Source of the DNA: Verrucomicrobiota bacterium
GTDB lineage: Bacteria > Verrucomicrobiota > Verrucomicrobiia > Opitutales > Opitutaceae
DNA length: 14,308 bases
Assembly (NCBI GenBank): GCA_023457035.1
Contig: JAEWNN010000070.1
Coordinates: 1-14,308, forward strand
Direction of reading: 5' to 3'
Shown here: positions 12,485 to 14,308 of the stretch, in pieces
Position numbering within the stretch: the first letter of the stretch is position 1
Layout: each line of letters starts with the position of its first letter
Program-made: the position numbers and the translations under genes
Notes under the pieces: generated by a model
What the model saw: only the letters and a program-made list of their open reading frames with translations
Databases searched by the model: none
What the model was told of the DNA's origin: nothing

Positions 12485-13606
12485 TCACTCCGCGCCGGCG
12501 CGCAGCGCCGCGCAGCCTTCGAGCAACCGGGCCTGCCAGGGCAGCAGGATCTCGCCGAGCTTCTCGGGCTCGCGGGCGAGCTGGGTGAGCTGGGCCCGGC
12601 TGGCGATGAGCGTGGGGTCGAGGTTGAGCCGCTTCGCCTCGTGGTCGCGCGCCTCGCGGATCCGCTCCTGGCGCTCGAGCTCGCGGGCGTTGAGCGGCTG
12701 GCGGTCGCCCCCGTTGCTGCGGCGGCGCGGCAACGTGGCCGGATCGCGGTCGAGCCCGGCGCGCAGCGCGCGCTCGAAGCCGTCGCGCAGGCGCTCGCGC
12801 TTGCCCAGGTGCACGCGATCGAAGGCGTCGAGCGCCTCGCCATGGTCGGCCGCGGCGGCGAGGTGCAGGAGCAGGTCGTTGCCCACCACCTTGAACGGCG
12901 GCGTGTCGATCCGCTCGGCCTGCTGCTCGCGCCAGTGCCACAGATCGTGCAATACACACAGCCCGCGGCTGCGCAGATGCTCGGATTTCCCGATCCGCCA
13001 GGAGTTCTCGTCGGGCTTGGGGAAGCCGCCCAGGCCGGCACGGATCTGCCAGTCGCACTTCTGCCGCAGCCAGTCCACCCGGCCGTGCTGTTCGAGCTCG
13101 GCCAGCAGCAGGTCGCGCAGGCGCGGCAGGTAGAGCACGTCCTTGGTGGCGTAGGTGAGCAGCTTGTCGGCGATCGGCCGCTTCGACCAGTTGGCCTTCT
13201 GGCCCTCCTTCGACATCGTCACGCCGAAATGGTCCTGGAGCAGCGAGGCCAGCCCGAAGCGGGGGCGATTGAGCAGCTGCGCCGCCAGCATGGTGTCGAA
13301 GAGCGACGTCGCCACGAAACCGTACTCCTCGTACAGGAGCCGCAGATCGTAGTCGCTGCCGTGCATGATGAGGTGCTTGTGCTTGAGGCGCGCCCACAGC
13401 GGGTCGAGCGGCACCTCCGCCAGCAGGTCGAGCAGGAACGTCTCGCCCGCCGCGTAGATCTGCATCAGGCACACGCGCGTGCGGTAGCGGAAGAGGTTGT
13501 CCGCCTCGGTGTCGATGGACACCTCGGTCGCGCGGTCGATCGCGGCCAGCAGCGGCCCGAGCTGGTCGGGCTGGGAGACGAGGGTGAAGGATTCGGGATG
13601 GGACAC
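12485..13606 (-). CDS. rnd: Ribonuclease D (3'-5' exoribonuclease)
   Basis: A 373-residue DEDDy exonuclease that trims 3' ends of tRNA precursors and other small RNAs. Exo motif I is VSIDTEADN with D32 and E34, motif II is HGSDYDLRLL with D87, and motif III is TYATKDVLYL with Y152 and D156, giving the YxxxD pattern of RNase D. The region from about 212 to 285 resembles an HRDC domain, and a second HRDC-like helical segment may follow, as in the full-length E. coli protein. The start is a GTG at 13606, the only plausible start after the in-frame stop at 13633; it gives MSHPESFTLV. It begins 24 nt after the stop of the deacetylase-like gene, so the two are probably co-transcribed. It is unrelated in function to the xylan locus. 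Confidence 0.93.
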   Translation of the reverse strand: MSHPESFTLVSQPDQLGPLLAAIDRATEVSIDTEADNLFRYRTRVCLMQIYAAGETFLLDLLAEVPLDPLWARLKHKHLIMHGSDYDLRLLYEEYGFVATSLFDTMLAAQLLNRPRFGLASLLQDHFGVTMSKEGQKANWSKRPIADKLLTYATKDVLYLPRLRDLLLAELEQHGRVDWLRQKCDWQIRAGLGGFPKPDENSWRIGKSEHLRSRGLCVLHDLWHWREQQAERIDTPPFKVVGNDLLLHLAAAADHGEALDAFDRVHLGKRERLRDGFERALRAGLDRDPATLPRRRSNGGDRQPLNARELERQERIREARDHEAKRLNLDPTLIASRAQLTQLAREPEKLGEILLPWQARLLEGCAALRAGAE

Positions 13607-13630
13607 GTTCGGAAAAGGCGTACGGGCCGC

Positions 13631-14308
13631 TCAGCGCGGCGGCACGGGCGGGGTCGCCCAGGCGGAGAGGTAGGCGTCGACGAGCAGCGGCAGGTCGGCG
13701 CTGTAGCCGCCCTCCAGCACGGTGGCGGCGGGCAGGCCGGACTCGCGCACCCAGCGGCCGAGACTGCCGAAGTCGGCCGGCTCGAAGGTGAGCTGCGCCA
13801 CCGGGTCGCGGGCGTAGGCGTCGAACCCGGCGGAGACGAGCACCAGGTCGGGATGGAAGGCGAGCAGCGCGTTCCACGACTGGAGCATCGTCTCGAGCAA
13901 CGCCTCCCGCGGCAGCCGCGGCACCACCGGAAAGTTGAGACAGTTGCCCTCCGAGGCCAGCCCGGTGCCCGGGTAGCACGGCGTCTGGTGCACGGACACG
14001 TAGAGCGTGCCCGCGACGCCGGCGAGGATCTCCTCGGTGCCGTTGCCATGGTGGGCGTCGAAATCCCACACCGCCACACGCGCCACGCCCCGGCGACGCG
14101 CCTCGAGCGCCGCAATCGCGACCTGGTTGAGATAGCAGAACCCCATCGCGCGGCTGCGCGTGGCGTGATGCCCCGGCGGCCGCAGCAACGAGAACGCCCG
14201 CCGGCCGGCCAGCGCGTGGTCGAGCGCCGTGAGCGCCCCGCCCACCGAGCGCACGGCGTGCTCGGCGATGCGGTCGAAGTACGGCGTGTCGGCGTCGAAC
14301 TCCTCGGG
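13631..14308 (-). CDS. Histone deacetylase superfamily (AcuC/APAH-type) amidohydrolase; 5' end outside window
   Basis: The visible 225 residues are the C-terminal part of a zinc-dependent deacetylase of the arginase/deacetylase fold. Numbered from the first complete visible codon: the active-site His pair H47-H48 is in RPPGHHA; MGFCYLNQ follows; zinc ligands D84 and H86 are in WDFDAHHGNG; the third ligand D163 is in SAGFDAYARDP; the transition-state Tyr202 is in LEGGYS. All key residues are intact. The missing N-terminal part is probably about 80-110 residues by comparison with the family. Bacterial members act on acetylpolyamines, acetylated acyl-CoA synthetases or other small acetylated substrates; this cannot be decided here. 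It stops 24 nt before rnd on the same strand. Confidence 0.92.
   Translation of the reverse strand, partial: PEEFDADTPYFDRIAEHAVRSVGGALTALDHALAGRRAFSLLRPPGHHATRSRAMGFCYLNQVAIAALEARRRGVARVAVWDFDAHHGNGTEEILAGVAGTLYVSVHQTPCYPGTGLASEGNCLNFPVVPRLPREALLETMLQSWNALLAFHPDLVLVSAGFDAYARDPVAQLTFEPADFGSLGRWVRESGLPAATVLEGGYSADLPLLVDAYLSAWATPPVPPR

Noticed and set aside
12291..14069. A 592-codon open frame on the minus strand overlapping rnd and the deacetylase gene in another frame
   Set aside because: It crosses the terminator and both real genes out of frame, and its sequence is Ala/Arg/Pro-rich with no domain.
1..14308. CRISPR array, tRNA, rRNA, transposase, prophage or toxin-antitoxin genes
   Set aside because: Both strands were read. 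No spaced direct repeats, cloverleaf-like segments or recognisable mobile-element proteins were found, and coding density by the listed genes leaves no gap over 300 bp.

Overview
The window looks like part of a GC-rich bacterial chromosome, most likely from the Verrucomicrobiota (Opitutaceae-like). That placement rests on the style of the proteins and the gene neighbourhood and has not been tested by a search. It is dominated by one carbohydrate-utilisation locus for (glucurono)xylan fragments.

Positions 1-9781, minus strand, form an apparent operon of six genes in transcription order: xylose isomerase (xylA), a cytoplasmic GH52 beta-xylosidase, a GPH/MelB-type sugar:cation symporter, two tandem GH8 enzymes resembling reducing-end xylose-releasing exo-oligoxylanases (one predicted lipoprotein, one with an ordinary signal peptide), and a secreted GH67 alpha-glucuronidase whose C-terminal end runs off the window. 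Catalytic residues are visible in all five enzymes. The inferred flow is: exported GH67 removes (4-O-methyl)glucuronate, exported GH8 enzymes trim xylose from reducing ends, the symporter imports xylose or short xylosides, GH52 hydrolyses them, and XylA makes xylulose. No endoxylanase and no xylulokinase lie in the window.

Positions 9782-9925 are a divergent control region. It carries a consensus -35 (TTGACA) facing xylA and an 18-bp LacI-type operator, AATGCTAACGGTAGAATT, that overlaps the probable -10 of the regulator gene. The plus strand then carries a LacI-family regulator (9926-10951) and a PfkB-family kinase best read as 2-keto-3-deoxygluconate kinase (11110-12207). The kinase would connect glucuronate released by GH67 to the Entner-Doudoroff branch.

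Positions 12208-12484 are a convergent intergenic region with several inverted repeats. The strongest is a bidirectional intrinsic terminator. Beyond it, on the minus strand, is a housekeeping-type pair: a histone-deacetylase-superfamily amidohydrolase (5' end off the window) followed 24 nt later by ribonuclease D with a GTG start.

No tRNA, rRNA, CRISPR array, insertion sequence or phage gene was seen. I did not find an undescribed system. The points most worth following are the divergence of the two GH8 paralogues, the operator/promoter layout, the long inverted repeat between the GH8 genes, and the pyrimidine-rich, mostly Shine-Dalgarno-less start regions.
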